A stretch of 64,000 bases of DNA. It comes from CAILZL01 sp050248275. GTDB taxonomy: Bacteria > Pseudomonadota > Gammaproteobacteria > Steroidobacterales > Steroidobacteraceae. Positions 1-8,991 of this stretch are shown here, in pieces. Location: the NCBI GenBank assembly GCA_050248275.1, contig JBFWSR010000007.1, forward strand, positions 62,001 to 126,000, read 5' to 3'. Each line of letters begins with the position of its first letter. Position 1 is the first letter of the stretch. The notes beneath the pieces were generated by a model. It made no database searches and was not told the DNA's origin. It saw only the letters and a list, made by a program, of their open reading frames with translations. A program made the position numbers and the translations under genes.

Positions 1-38
1 ATCAGGAAATCATCAGCCGTCTCGGTCTGAGACGCTAA
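1..38 (+). CDS. rpsO: 30S ribosomal protein S15, C-terminal end (partial)
   Basis: The window opens inside a plus-strand reading frame that starts at base 3, reads QEIISRLGLRR and stops at TAA 36-38. This matches the C-terminus of ribosomal protein S15, which typically ends in a LGLRR-like tail. rpsO directly upstream of pnp is a very common bacterial order. Only 11 codons are visible, so the call leans on that short tail and on the pnp context. Confidence 0.85.
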   Translation, partial: QEIISRLGLRR

Positions 39-54
39 CCGATCCGGTTCACTA

Positions 55-88
55 CGGGCTGCCTCTACAAAAGTGGCAGCCCGTTTTT
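55..88 (+). terminator. rho-independent terminator between rpsO and pnp
   Basis: A 9-bp GC-rich stem (CGGGCTGCC at 55-63 with GGCAGCCCG at 75-83) closes an 11-nt loop and is followed by TTTTT at 84-88. It sits 17 nt after the rpsO stop, so it should end or attenuate rpsO transcription before pnp. Confidence 0.85.
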
Positions 89-149
89 CATTTGAGCAGA
101 GTGCTTCTGCGCAAATCCATTTTAGAAGTTAAAAGCGGCGGGAAATATC

Positions 150-2234
150 GTGAGTGTATTTAAAAAGAGTTTTCAATACGGCAGCCACCAAGTTACTTTG
201 GAAACGGGCGAAATGGCCCGTCAGGCCGATGGTGCAGTGTTGGTCACCATGGGCGAGACCGTGGTGTTGGTTACGGCGGTTGCCAGGAAGCAGGCCGATC
301 CCGGCAAGGATTTTTTTCCGCTGACCATCAATTACGTTGAGAAGACCTACGCAGCGGGCCGTATTCCAGGCGGCTTCTTCAAGCGCGAAGGTCGTCCTTC
401 CGAAAAGGAAACCCTGACCGCCCGTTTGATCGATCGTCCGCTGCGTCCGCTGTTCCCTGAGCATTTCTATAACGAAATCCAGGTGGTGGCGACGGTGGTG
501 TCCCTGAACAAGGAAATCGATGCCGACATCGCTTCCATGCTGGGCGCTTCGGCTGCCCTGGCGTTGTCCGGCGTGCCTTTCCAGGGGCCTATCGGCGCTG
601 CCAAGGTGGGTTACAAGGATGGCCAGTACATTCTCAATCCAACCGCCACGCAGATGAAAGACTCAAAACTGGATCTGGTCGTGGCCGGTACCGCGCAGGC
701 GGTGCTCATGGTGGAATCCGAAGCCGACTGTCTGTCTGAAGAAGTGATGCTGGGTGCCGTGGTGTTCGGTCATCAGCAAATGCAGGTGGCCATCAATGCC
801 ATCAACGAACTCAAGGCCGAAGCCGGCAAACCTGCCTGGGATTGGCAGCCGGCTGCCGCCAATACGGCGCTGGAAAGCGCGGTAGAAGGCCAGGCCCATG
901 CCGGATTTACCGAGGCGTATCAAATCACTGAAAAGCAGGCGCGTTATACCCGCGTAGGCGAAGTGAAGAAGGCCACCGTTGAAGCGCTGACTGCCGGCGA
1001 CGCACCGCAGTTCACCGCAGCCGATGTCGCCAAGGAACTGGGCAATCTTGAATATCGCATCGTGCGTGAGCGCATTCTGTCGGGCGCGCCGCGCATCGAC
1101 GGTCGCGATACCAAGACCGTGCGTCCGATCACCATCCGCACCGGCGTGCTGCCGCGTACCCATGGCTCGGCGCTGTTCACGCGCGGTGAAACCCAGGCTT
1201 TGGTGGTGACCACGCTGGGCACCGGCAAGGATGCGCAGTTGATCGACGCCATTCAGGGCGAACGCAAAGAGCCGTTCATGCTGCATTACAACTTCCCTCC
1301 GTTCTCCGTCGGTGAAACCGGCATGATCGGTTCGCCCAAGCGTCGCGAAATCGGCCACGGCAATCTGGCGCGTCGCGGCATCAGCGCCGTGCTGCCGGAC
1401 ATGAGCAAGTTCCCGTACGTGATCCGCGTGGTGTCGGAAATTCTCGAATCAAATGGCTCCAGCTCCATGGCTTCCGTATGCGGCAGCAGCCTGGCGCTGA
1501 TGGATGCCGGCGTGCCGTTGAAGGCGCCAGTAGCCGGTGTGGCCATGGGGCTGGTGAAGGAAGGCGAACGCTTCGCCGTGCTCACCGACATCCTGGGTGA
1601 CGAGGATCATCTCGGCGACATGGATTTCAAGGTGGCCGGTACCGCCGATGGCGTGACCGCGCTGCAGATGGACATCAAGATCAACGGCATCACCAGGGAA
1701 ATCATGGAAGTCGCCCTGAACCAGGCCAAGACAGGCCGCCTGCACATCCTGGGCGAGATGAACAAGGTGTTGTCGAGCTCGCGTTCGAGCATGTCCGAAT
1801 GGGCGCCGACCATCATCACCATCAAGATCGATCCCGAGAAGATCCGCGAAGTGATCGGCAAGGGTGGCGCAGTGATTCGCGCGATTACTGAGGAGACGGG
1901 CACTTCGATCGACATCGACAACGATGGCACGGTGAAGATCGCTTCGGTGGACGGTCAGGCTGGCCGCGAAGCCCAGCGCCGCATCGAACTGATCACCGCC
2001 GATGTCGAAGTCGGGCGCATTTACGAAGGCAAGGTGGTGCGTCTGATGGACTTCGGCGCCTTCGTCAGCATCCTGCCCGGCAAGGATGGTTTGGTGCACA
2101 TTTCGCAGATCAGCAACGAACGCGTCGAGCGCGTCAGCGACAAGCTCAACGAAGGCGATGTGGTGCGCGTCAAGGTGCTGGAAGTCGACCGTCAGGGCCG
2201 CGTGCGTCTGAGCATGCGCGATGTGGATGGTTGA
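150..2234 (+). CDS. pnp: polyribonucleotide nucleotidyltransferase (PNPase)
   Basis: This is PNPase, the phosphorolytic 3'-to-5' exoribonuclease that acts in mRNA decay, usually as a ring-shaped trimer and often in the degradosome. The 694-aa protein has the usual family length and layout: two RNase PH-like domains (about residues 10-140 and 320-455) separated by a helical region, a KH domain (about 555-615, with the IREVIGKGG motif) and a C-terminal S1 domain (about 620-690, with GRIYEGKVVRLMDFGAF). Translation starts at GTG 150; the N-terminal SFQYG..VTLETGE motif fits the family and no upstream ATG is available. It follows the rpsO terminator. PNPase often autoregulates its own leader, but no specific hairpin was identified here. 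Confidence 0.97.
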   Translation: MSVFKKSFQYGSHQVTLETGEMARQADGAVLVTMGETVVLVTAVARKQADPGKDFFPLTINYVEKTYAAGRIPGGFFKREGRPSEKETLTARLIDRPLRPLFPEHFYNEIQVVATVVSLNKEIDADIASMLGASAALALSGVPFQGPIGAAKVGYKDGQYILNPTATQMKDSKLDLVVAGTAQAVLMVESEADCLSEEVMLGAVVFGHQQMQVAINAINELKAEAGKPAWDWQPAAANTALESAVEGQAHAGFTEAYQITEKQARYTRVGEVKKATVEALTAGDAPQFTAADVAKELGNLEYRIVRERILSGAPRIDGRDTKTVRPITIRTGVLPRTHGSALFTRGETQALVVTTLGTGKDAQLIDAIQGERKEPFMLHYNFPPFSVGETGMIGSPKRREIGHGNLARRGISAVLPDMSKFPYVIRVVSEILESNGSSSMASVCGSSLALMDAGVPLKAPVAGVAMGLVKEGERFAVLTDILGDEDHLGDMDFKVAGTADGVTALQMDIKINGITREIMEVALNQAKTGRLHILGEMNKVLSSSRSSMSEWAPTIITIKIDPEKIREVIGKGGAVIRAITEETGTSIDIDNDGTVKIASVDGQAGREAQRRIELITADVEVGRIYEGKVVRLMDFGAFVSILPGKDGLVHISQISNERVERVSDKLNEGDVVRVKVLEVDRQGRVRLSMRDVDG

Positions 2235-2276
2235 TTGATTTGCAGGGGCGCGATTCATCGCGTCCTTGCTTCGATT

Positions 2277-2317
2277 AAAAACGCCGCATGATGCAAGTCA
2301 TGCGGCGTTTTGTTTTT
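2277..2317 (+). terminator. rho-independent terminator after pnp
   Basis: An 11-bp stem (ACGCCGCATGA at 2281-2291 with TCATGCGGCGT at 2298-2308) has a 6-nt loop, an A-run before it and TTTGTTTTT after it. It lies about 45 nt downstream of the pnp stop. The A-run on the other side could let it work in both directions. Confidence 0.88.
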
Positions 2318-2483
2318 CATATGGCTCTCTGAAATAAATTGATCAAACTTCGATTGGGGTTTTATTCGAGTAAAGAGACTTGATAAGGCATCAATGCAGA
2401 GTTGCATCCACGCCTGTGAAACCAGAAGTAGGATGCAATTGCAAATGCGCGATCCTCTTCGTTTCAAGAGTTGGTTTAATTTC

Positions 2484-2507
2484 GGCGGGTTTAACCCGCC
2501 CTACGAA
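2484..2507. repeat. REP-like palindrome, copy A
   Basis: GGCGGGTT (2484-2491), one base, then AACCCGCC (2493-2500) form a perfect inverted repeat, followed by CTACGAA. The same core and flank recur at 4144-4171 and 41930-41956. The copy sits just beyond the 3' end of phaR. This is a short repetitive extragenic palindrome; no transposase is nearby. Confidence 0.7.
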
Positions 2508-2512
2508 ACGCT

Positions 2513-3043
2513 TTAACCCTTTGGCGGCGCATCGTCATTTTCATCCGGCTCTGGTTCCGGGCGTGTTGTCGGTTTATTGCGTGGCTGTGCCCCTGTCATT
2601 GACGCAAAAAACTGATCCTGCATGCTGCGCCAGAATTCCAGGTTCTTCTGCGTGAGATTGGCAAAGGCGGAGAACGGATCGGCGATGTTGTTCTGCTGCA
2701 TGCGTTCGCGCATCTGCGCCTGCTGGCTGGTGAACAGCTTGAGACTGTTTTCCAGATAGCTGCCGACAAAGCTCTGCATGGCGCCGCCGTAGGAGCGGAT
2801 GACTTGTGACAGAAAGTCATTGCTCATCATCGGTTCGCCATGTTCCTGTTCGGAGATGACCTGCAACAGGATGCTGCGCGTGATGTCTTCGTTGGTCTTC
2901 TTGTCGATCACCACGAACTCGGCCTTTTCCATGACCAGATGACGGATGTCGCTCAAGGTGATGTAGCGGCTCTCAACCGTGTCGTACAGACGGCGGTTGG
3001 GGTACTTCTTGATGACTCGGGGTCCTGACTTCGACTCGGACAT
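2513..3043 (-). CDS. phaR: polyhydroxyalkanoate synthesis regulator PhaR family protein
   Basis: The 176-aa protein belongs to the PhaR/PhbR family. The first 60 residues carry the PHB/PHA accumulation DNA-binding domain, with the hallmark IKKYPNRRLYDT near the N-terminus followed by YITLSDIRHLV. A second, helical part (about 65-150; SQVIRSYGGAMQSFVG) is the PHB-regulator repeat. In characterised members it represses phasin and synthase genes and is released when PHA granules form. No phaC, phaA or phasin gene is nearby, so control in trans or a broader role must be assumed. The C-terminal 25 residues are acidic and proline-rich. It is the last gene of the minus-strand run dksA-gluQ-phaR and has a 164-nt gap before it. 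Confidence 0.88.
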   Translation of the reverse strand: MSESKSGPRVIKKYPNRRLYDTVESRYITLSDIRHLVMEKAEFVVIDKKTNEDITRSILLQVISEQEHGEPMMSNDFLSQVIRSYGGAMQSFVGSYLENSLKLFTSQQAQMRERMQQNNIADPFSAFANLTQKNLEFWRSMQDQFFASMTGAQPRNKPTTRPEPEPDENDDAPPKG

Positions 3044-3207
3044 GACTGCTCCGCCGGGCTTTGCGCGCCCTTGGCTGCGTGAGTCGTCCGTGGCACAGGC
3101 GGCCTGGTTTAGGTTCAGCTACCTGGCAAGCGGGCTTGCTGCGGTTTGCTGCGCAGCGGCAATGGTAGTCCAATCGGTGGCGATGCCCAAGCGTTCCAGA
3201 GAAAAAC

Positions 3208-4122
3208 CTAAGTTCGATACTCAAGCTGGCGCAGATTGCGCAAATGGCCGGCATTCCAGTGCGCAATGGCCCATTGCCACAAGGTGTTCAGCGAAGCGGT
3301 TTGCAGCTCGTCCGGCGGTGCCTGGCGGAGAAAATACAGCGCTGACCACAAGGTTTGTGCTGCATGTGCGATCTCGACTGGCGCTGCAGCAGTGGATTTG
3401 GCGAGCTTGTTGCCCAGCCTGTCGGCGGCTATTGGTAAATGCAGGTAACTGGGTGTCTCCAGATCCAATGCGCGCTGCAAGGCAATCTGTCGTGGCGTGT
3501 TGAGCAGCAGATCGGCGCCACGCACGACTTCGCTGATGTGCTGCGCCGCATCGTCCACCACCACCGCCAGTTGATAGGCAAACCAGCCGTCACGACGCTT
3601 GATGACAAAGTCGCCAATGCTGTCCTGCAGGTTGATGCAGTGTTCGCCTTGCAGGCGATCGTGGAAACAGATCGGTTCGGCAGGCGTGCGAAAACGCCAG
3701 GCATAAGGTGTTTCTGTTCGTAAGGGACCGTGACGGCAGCGGCCGGGGTAGTGCAATTCTTCGCTGGTGCCGGAGACGTTATTCGCCAGAGCTTGTAATT
3801 CGCTGCGGGTGCACGAGCAGGGATAGCTCAAGTCTTTGGCGATCAGGGTTTGCAGTGCCTGTTCATAGGCAGCAGCACGCGTGCTCTGGAAAACCACGGC
3901 TTCATCCCAGACAAAACCGAAACCCTCCAGCGTGCGCAGGATCAGATCGGCGGAACCGGGGACGGTACGGGGTGGGTCCAGATCCTCGATACGCACCAGC
4001 CACTGTCCGCGCGCTTGCCGGGCTTGCAGATAACTGCCTACGGCAGCGACCAGCGAGCCGAAATGCAATGGGCCAGTGGGTGAGGGAGCGAAGCGGCCGC
4101 GATAGGAGAGGGACCGCTGCAT
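3208..4122 (-). CDS. gluQ: glutamyl-Q tRNA(Asp) synthetase
   Basis: This 304-aa protein is a truncated glutamyl-tRNA synthetase paralogue (GluQRS) that transfers glutamate onto the queuosine of tRNA-Asp without an anticodon-binding domain. It starts RGRFAPSPTGPLHFGSL, the HIGH-like motif being HFGS. The zinc-site cysteines appear as CSC and GRC around residues 100-125. The second signature reads NKLAKSTAA, where KLSKQN is more usual, so that loop is slightly divergent. Length and the lack of a C-terminal anticodon domain separate it from GltX. It lies between dksA and phaR on the same strand; dksA next to gluQ is a conserved gammaproteobacterial pairing, so co-transcription with dksA is likely. 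Confidence 0.93.
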   Translation of the reverse strand: MQRSLSYRGRFAPSPTGPLHFGSLVAAVGSYLQARQARGQWLVRIEDLDPPRTVPGSADLILRTLEGFGFVWDEAVVFQSTRAAAYEQALQTLIAKDLSYPCSCTRSELQALANNVSGTSEELHYPGRCRHGPLRTETPYAWRFRTPAEPICFHDRLQGEHCINLQDSIGDFVIKRRDGWFAYQLAVVVDDAAQHISEVVRGADLLLNTPRQIALQRALDLETPSYLHLPIAADRLGNKLAKSTAAAPVEIAHAAQTLWSALYFLRQAPPDELQTASLNTLWQWAIAHWNAGHLRNLRQLEYRT

Positions 4123-4143
4123 GAGAGGCGTTCGTCGGGAGCA

Positions 4144-4171
4144 GGGCAGGTTTGAAACCTGCCCCTACGAA
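4144..4171. repeat. REP-like palindrome, copy B
   Basis: GGGCAGGTTT (4144-4153), G, then AAACCTGCCC (4155-4164) form a perfect 10-bp inverted repeat, followed by CTACGAA as in copy A. It fills the short gap between dksA and gluQ and touches the 3' end of dksA, so an mRNA read through it would carry a stable hairpin between the two cistrons. Confidence 0.75.
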
Positions 4172-5215
4172 TCACCGGTACCGATCATCCCGATCGCCGT
4201 ACTGGCGTTCGCGACGTTCACGGCGTTCCTGGGCTTCCACGGATAGCGTGGCGACCGGACGGGCTTCGAGGCGCTTGACGCCGATTTCTTCGCCGGTCTC
4301 GGTGCAGTAACCGTAGCTGCCGTCCTCAATGCGATTCAGCGCTTCTTCGATCTTGCGGATCAGCTTGCGTTCGCGATCACGGGTGCGCAGTTCCAGGCTG
4401 AACTCCGATTCCTGCGTGGCGCGATCATTCGGATCGGGGAAGTTGGCGGCCTCGTCCTTCATATGCAGTACGGTGCGGTCCACTTCGTTCATCAGATCTT
4501 TCTTCCAGGTCTGCAGGATGGTGCGGAAATGCTCCAGCTGCGCCTGGTTCATGTACTCCTCGTCGCGCTTGACCTGATAAGGCTTTACGTTGCGAGGTCC
4601 GGCCAGCAGGCTGAAACTGTCTTCGGCATCGTCGGCATCATTGTTAACGGCAACAGAATCTTTCTTGGATTTGACGGCGGGCATGGATGACTTTACGGCT
4701 ACGGCCGACCTGATGGGCGTCGGCGGGGTTACGGGTACGGGTTCTGCAGCCTTGGGCGCTGCCACGGATGGGCCAGGCTTTGCCGCCGGTGCTGCCGAAG
4801 CTGGAGAGGTCTTGATAGAGCTCTTTGGGGATTCGGGTTTGCTGCCGGATTTGTCCGGCACGGCTTTGACGGCGACGGGTTTGGCTACCGACGCTTTGAC
4901 TGGAGCGGGCTTTGCAGGCGCCACAGTCTTGGTGACGGGCGCCTTGGCTGGTGCGGCTTTACTCGCAACGACAGGTTTGGCGGGCTTGGCGCTGGTCTTC
5001 GCCTTGAGGTTGCTCTTCACTGGCTGGGTCACTGGTTTGGCTGCGGGTTTTTTGGCCGCTGCTTTGGCGACGGTTTTGGGTGTCGGTTTGGCAACAGGTT
5101 TGGACGATGCTTTCCGCTTGCTCGCTGCGACGGTTTTTTTCTTCGCAGCAGCGGCCTTGCTGGCTGCTGGCTTGCTGGTCTGCTTCTGTGTTTTGGCAGG
5201 TTTTTTCGCGGGCAT
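4172..5215 (-). CDS. dksA: RNA polymerase-binding transcription factor DksA with long Lys/Ala/Pro-rich N-terminal tail
   Basis: DksA enters the RNA polymerase secondary channel and, with ppGpp, adjusts rRNA and amino-acid promoters. The last ~130 residues form the DksA core: a coiled coil with the catalytic-tip motif DPNDRA (DxxDxA) and then a globular C-terminus. Only the first of the four zinc-finger cysteines remains (GYCTETG; the CxxC partner and the second pair are T, S and A), as in zinc-independent DksA forms. The first ~215 residues are a low-complexity, strongly basic Lys-Ala-Pro tail resembling histone H1. The start is placed at ATG 5215 because GGAGG (5224-5228) lies 8 nt upstream; an in-frame ATG at 5230 contains that Shine-Dalgarno and is less likely. 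The product is then 347 aa, against about 150 in E. coli. Confidence 0.92.
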   Translation of the reverse strand: MPAKKPAKTQKQTSKPAASKAAAAKKKTVAASKRKASSKPVAKPTPKTVAKAAAKKPAAKPVTQPVKSNLKAKTSAKPAKPVVASKAAPAKAPVTKTVAPAKPAPVKASVAKPVAVKAVPDKSGSKPESPKSSIKTSPASAAPAAKPGPSVAAPKAAEPVPVTPPTPIRSAVAVKSSMPAVKSKKDSVAVNNDADDAEDSFSLLAGPRNVKPYQVKRDEEYMNQAQLEHFRTILQTWKKDLMNEVDRTVLHMKDEAANFPDPNDRATQESEFSLELRTRDRERKLIRKIEEALNRIEDGSYGYCTETGEEIGVKRLEARPVATLSVEAQERRERRERQYGDRDDRYR

Positions 5216-5271
5216 TTTAGTTGCCTCCATGGTGCGCGGCGGCTCTCTGGGTCGGCCTGATCAAGTGGCCG

Positions 5272-5277
5272 ATTATA
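5272..5277 (-). promoter_or_regulatory. candidate -10 element for dksA
   Basis: The minus strand reads TATAAT at 5277-5272, placing a start site near 5265 and a leader of about 50 nt before the dksA ATG at 5215. The -35 region is poor, which would suit an activator-dependent or growth-regulated promoter. This is a motif match only. Confidence 0.45.
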
Positions 5278-5457
5278 CATAGGCATGCTGTCACGTACAG
5301 TCGCGTTTATGAGCCTTCGGCAGCGGGCTTTTGGGGACTGTCGCCGAATGCCGGCGAGTGTTCGTGAACGGCGGCGGGACGGCAATTTTTGTTACGGCGC
5401 CATGGCTTTCCCGTACACTACCGCGCCTTCGAATTCTCAGAAAAGCATCCGGCAGCA

Positions 5458-8400
5458 ATGCGACTGAACAAGATCAAGCTCGCGGGTTTCAAATCGTTTG
5501 TTGACCCGACTACCGTCAATTTTCCCAGCAACCTGATTGGCGTGGTGGGACCCAATGGCTGCGGCAAGTCGAACATCATCGACGCCGTGCGCTGGGTGAT
5601 GGGTGAAATCTCCGCCAAGCATCTGCGCGGCGAATCCATGGCGGATGTGGTGTTCAACGGTTCCGCTTCGCGCAAGCCGGTGGGCACGGCCTCGGTAGAA
5701 CTGGTGTTCGACAACAGCGACGGCAAGCTGGGTGGCCAGTATGCGGGCTTCAATGAAGTCTCGCTGAAACGCGTGGTGTCACGCGATGGTACTTCGGCGT
5801 ATTTCCTGAATGGCGCGCGCTGCCGTCGCAAGGACATCACCCAGTTGTTCCTGGGTACGGGGTTGGGCGCGCGCAGCTATGCCATCATCGAGCAAGGCAT
5901 GATTTCGCGCGTCATCGAAGCGCGTCCGGAAGAGCTGCGTGGCTTCATCGAGGAAGCCGCCGGCATTTCCAAATACAAGGAGCGCCGCCGCGATACCGAA
6001 AATCGCATCGCGCACACCAAGGAAAACCTGGAACGCCTGAACGACCTCCGCGAAGAAGTCGATAAACAGCTGAATCGCCTGCAACGCCAGGCAGCGACTG
6101 CGCGCCGCTATCAGACGCTGAAGGGCGAGGAACGCACCCGTCATGCCGAGTTGCTGGCGATGAAGCTGCGCCAGGTCACACAGGACCTGCAGGCTCGCGA
6201 ACAGACCTTGCTGGAACGCGATACCGCCATGCAGGGCGTGATTGCGGATCTGCGTGGCCATGAAGCCAACATCGAAACCTTCCGCGAGCAATCGCGCGAA
6301 CAGGCCGACACCCTCAGTGCTGTGCAGGGCCGTCACTATGCCTTGAGTGCCGAGGTCAGCCGGCTCGAACAGGCCATACAACATGCACGCGAGTTGCGGC
6401 AGCGACAGCGCAATGAGCTGGAGCAGACCGAACGCGGCGTCAGCGATCTGTCGGCTCACTTCGAACGCGACCAGCAGCAGATCGAACAGCTGAAGCAGGA
6501 AATCGAACAGCTCGAACCCACTCTTGAAGCTGCCAGAGAACGCGAGCATGCAGCCGCCGAAGCGCTGGAGCAGGCCGATCAGGCGATGCAGGACTGGCAG
6601 GAAGACTGGAACGAATTCAATGCCCAGGCGCGCGATGCCAGCGAAAAAGCCCAGGTGGAACGCGCGCGTATCGAACAACTGGAAAACCAGTTGCGACGCG
6701 TCACCGCACAGCGCGAACGCACCCTGGCGGAAATCGACAACCTGTCGGTTGATGAATTCGAACAACGCATCGAGACCTTACTGCAACAGGACCTGTCGGC
6801 CGGCGAACAACTGGAAACACTGGAAGCGCGCGTGCATGACATCGGCAACGAGCTGGAACAATTGCGTGCCAGACAGCGTGAGTTGTTGACGGCCAGCGAT
6901 GCCAGCCGTCGTGACATGCAGCAGACGCAGGGACGTCTGGTGTCACTGGAAGCCTTGCAAAAGGCCGCACTGGGACAGGCGCAGGGCAAGGTAGCCGACT
7001 GGCTGCAAGCCCATTCGCTGGACAGTCGTCCGCGTCTGGCGCAGCAACTGTCGGTGTCGGCAGGCTGGGATCGCGCAGTGGAAACCGTGCTGGGCGCGTA
7101 TCTGCAAGCCGTATGCGTGGATCGCCTTGAAGACGTGGCCGATGTGCTGGGCACGCTTTCGGCAGGCGCAGTCACTTTCCTGTCGGCAGCCGATGTGCAT
7201 ACGGCAACGAGCTCTGCGCAGCAATTGCTGTCCCATGTCACGGGTCCGGCCAGCCTGAGTTCATTGCTCAATGGTGTGTATGCCGTTGAAGGGTTGAACG
7301 ATGCGCTGGCCATGCGTGGCCGTCTTGCAACCGGCGAGTCCGTGATTACCCGCGATGGCATCTGGATCGGTCGCGACTGGTTGCGCGTCAGTCGTGATCA
7401 GGATGTGCATGCCGGCGTGATTACCCGCGAACAGGAAATGCGCGATCTGCGCGAATCGCTGCAAGGCGTGGAAGCGCGTCATGCCGCACTGGAAGCCGAG
7501 ACTCTGGCCGTGCGCGCCAGCCTGACGGATCTGGAAACGCAGCGCGACAACGCCATGCAGGAACGTAATCATGTGCATCGCAGCCACAGCGAACTCAAGA
7601 CGCAGTTGGGTGGTTTGCAGATGCGTGTCGAACAGTCGCGCGAACGCCTGCTCAAGTTGCAGTCCGATGTTGAAGAGTTTGCACTGGAGCTGACTCGCGC
7701 CGATGAGGAAATCGGCGTGGCGCGCGGTCGCTTGCAGGAAGCGCTGGATGACATGGAACAGCGCGAGCAGGAACGTATCGAACTTGAACAGCGTCGCGAA
7801 AATCTTCGTACTGGCTTGTCGATGGCGCGTGGCCATGCCCAGGATCAACGCGCCGAGGCCCAGCAGCATGCGATTGCCCTGGAATCCAGGCGTTCGGCCT
7901 TGAACTCGATTGTGTCCGGTCTGGGTCGCATGCAGTCGCAGTTGGGACAATTGCACGAACGTCGCGAAGCATTGCAGTTGCAGTTGCTGGAAGGCGAGTC
8001 GCCGCTTGAAGTATTCGACGCGCAACTACACGAACGTCTGGAACGTCGCGTCACGCTGGATCAGGAACTGGCGGCGGCGCGTGCGGCGGTGGATGCCGTT
8101 GAGCATCGCATTCGCGAGCTGGACGAAGCGCGCATGAGTACCGAGCGTCGTGTCGAAGAAGCGCGCCGTCAGCTGGACGAAGTACGCATGAGCCTGCAGG
8201 AAAGCAAGGTGCGTCGCGAGACGCTGGAAGAACAGTTCGTTGCCACCCAGTTTGATCTGGAACAGGTGCTGACGCAGTTGGCGCCCGAAGCGAACATTGC
8301 TGATTGGGAACGCGAGCTGGCTGAATTGTCAGGCAAGATTGAACGTCTGGGGCAGGTCAATCTGGCGGCGATTGATGAGTTCAAGGAACAATCGGAACGC

Positions 8401-8961
8401 AAGGAATATCTCGACCGTCAGTACGCCGATCTCACCGAAGCACTGGATACGCTGGAAAGCGCCATGCGCAAGATCGACAAGGAAACCCGCACGCGCTTCC
8501 AGGATACCTTCGATCGCGTCAACGCCGGTTTGAAAGAACGCTTCCCGCGTCTGTTCGGCGGCGGTCACGCCTATCTGGAGCTGGCCGGCGAAGACGTGCT
8601 CAATGCCGGCGTGGCCATCATGGCGCGTCCGCCCGGCAAACGTAACAGCACCATCAACCAGCTGTCCGGCGGCGAAAAGGCGCTCACCGCCGTGGCGCTG
8701 GTGTTCTCGATCTTCGAACTGAATCCGGCGCCGTTCTGTCTGCTGGACGAAGTGGATGCGCCGCTGGATGACAACAACAATGTGCGCTTCTGCGACACCG
8801 TGCGCGAAATGTCCGACACCGTGCAGTTCATTTTCATCACCCACAACAAGGTGACCATGGAGCTGGCCGATCAATTGCTGGGCGTAACCATGCATGAAGC
8901 CGGCGTGTCGCGTCTGGTGGCGGTGGACACCGAGGAAGCGGTACGACTGGCTGCGATGTAA
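5458..8961 (+). CDS. smc: chromosome segregation protein SMC
   Basis: SMC is the ATPase of the SMC-ScpA-ScpB condensin that organises and separates chromosomes; scpA and scpB are both in this window at 43.3-45.2 kb. The 1,167-aa protein has a Walker A loop near the N-terminus (GPNGCGKSN), two long coiled-coil arms rich in Glu/Gln/Arg, a hinge domain at about residues 495-640, and C-terminal signature (NQLSGGEKAL) and Walker B (CLLDEVDAPLDD) motifs. The start is ATG 5458, giving the family N-terminus MRLNKIKLAGFKSF; a longer frame from 5389 adds 23 non-conserved residues. It is followed after 30 nt by zipA and then ligA, a gene order typical of gammaproteobacteria that keep SMC rather than MukB. 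Confidence 0.97.
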   Translation: MRLNKIKLAGFKSFVDPTTVNFPSNLIGVVGPNGCGKSNIIDAVRWVMGEISAKHLRGESMADVVFNGSASRKPVGTASVELVFDNSDGKLGGQYAGFNEVSLKRVVSRDGTSAYFLNGARCRRKDITQLFLGTGLGARSYAIIEQGMISRVIEARPEELRGFIEEAAGISKYKERRRDTENRIAHTKENLERLNDLREEVDKQLNRLQRQAATARRYQTLKGEERTRHAELLAMKLRQVTQDLQAREQTLLERDTAMQGVIADLRGHEANIETFREQSREQADTLSAVQGRHYALSAEVSRLEQAIQHARELRQRQRNELEQTERGVSDLSAHFERDQQQIEQLKQEIEQLEPTLEAAREREHAAAEALEQADQAMQDWQEDWNEFNAQARDASEKAQVERARIEQLENQLRRVTAQRERTLAEIDNLSVDEFEQRIETLLQQDLSAGEQLETLEARVHDIGNELEQLRARQRELLTASDASRRDMQQTQGRLVSLEALQKAALGQAQGKVADWLQAHSLDSRPRLAQQLSVSAGWDRAVETVLGAYLQAVCVDRLEDVADVLGTLSAGAVTFLSAADVHTATSSAQQLLSHVTGPASLSSLLNGVYAVEGLNDALAMRGRLATGESVITRDGIWIGRDWLRVSRDQDVHAGVITREQEMRDLRESLQGVEARHAALEAETLAVRASLTDLETQRDNAMQERNHVHRSHSELKTQLGGLQMRVEQSRERLLKLQSDVEEFALELTRADEEIGVARGRLQEALDDMEQREQERIELEQRRENLRTGLSMARGHAQDQRAEAQQHAIALESRRSALNSIVSGLGRMQSQLGQLHERREALQLQLLEGESPLEVFDAQLHERLERRVTLDQELAAARAAVDAVEHRIRELDEARMSTERRVEEARRQLDEVRMSLQESKVRRETLEEQFVATQFDLEQVLTQLAPEANIADWERELAELSGKIERLGQVNLAAIDEFKEQSERKEYLDRQYADLTEALDTLESAMRKIDKETRTRFQDTFDRVNAGLKERFPRLFGGGHAYLELAGEDVLNAGVAIMARPPGKRNSTINQLSGGEKALTAVALVFSIFELNPAPFCLLDEVDAPLDDNNNVRFCDTVREMSDTVQFIFITHNKVTMELADQLLGVTMHEAGVSRLVAVDTEEAVRLAAM

Positions 8962-8991
8962 AGTAGTGCAAGCACCCTATCCACAGAGACG

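Noticed and set aside
1449..2258. 269-aa minus-strand frame opposite pnp
   Set aside because: It mirrors pnp codon usage (His/Asp/Ala-rich), has no recognisable domain or ribosome site, and pnp is certain.
4590..5282. 230-aa plus-strand Ala/Leu/Gly-rich frame opposite dksA
   Set aside because: It is the reverse of the Lys/Ala/Pro repeats in the DksA tail, which produces apparent hydrophobic repeats; no ribosome site.
5779..6765. 328-aa and neighbouring minus-strand frames opposite smc
   Set aside because: Antisense shadows of the GC-rich coiled-coil codons; Leu/Phe/Gln-rich composition without motifs.
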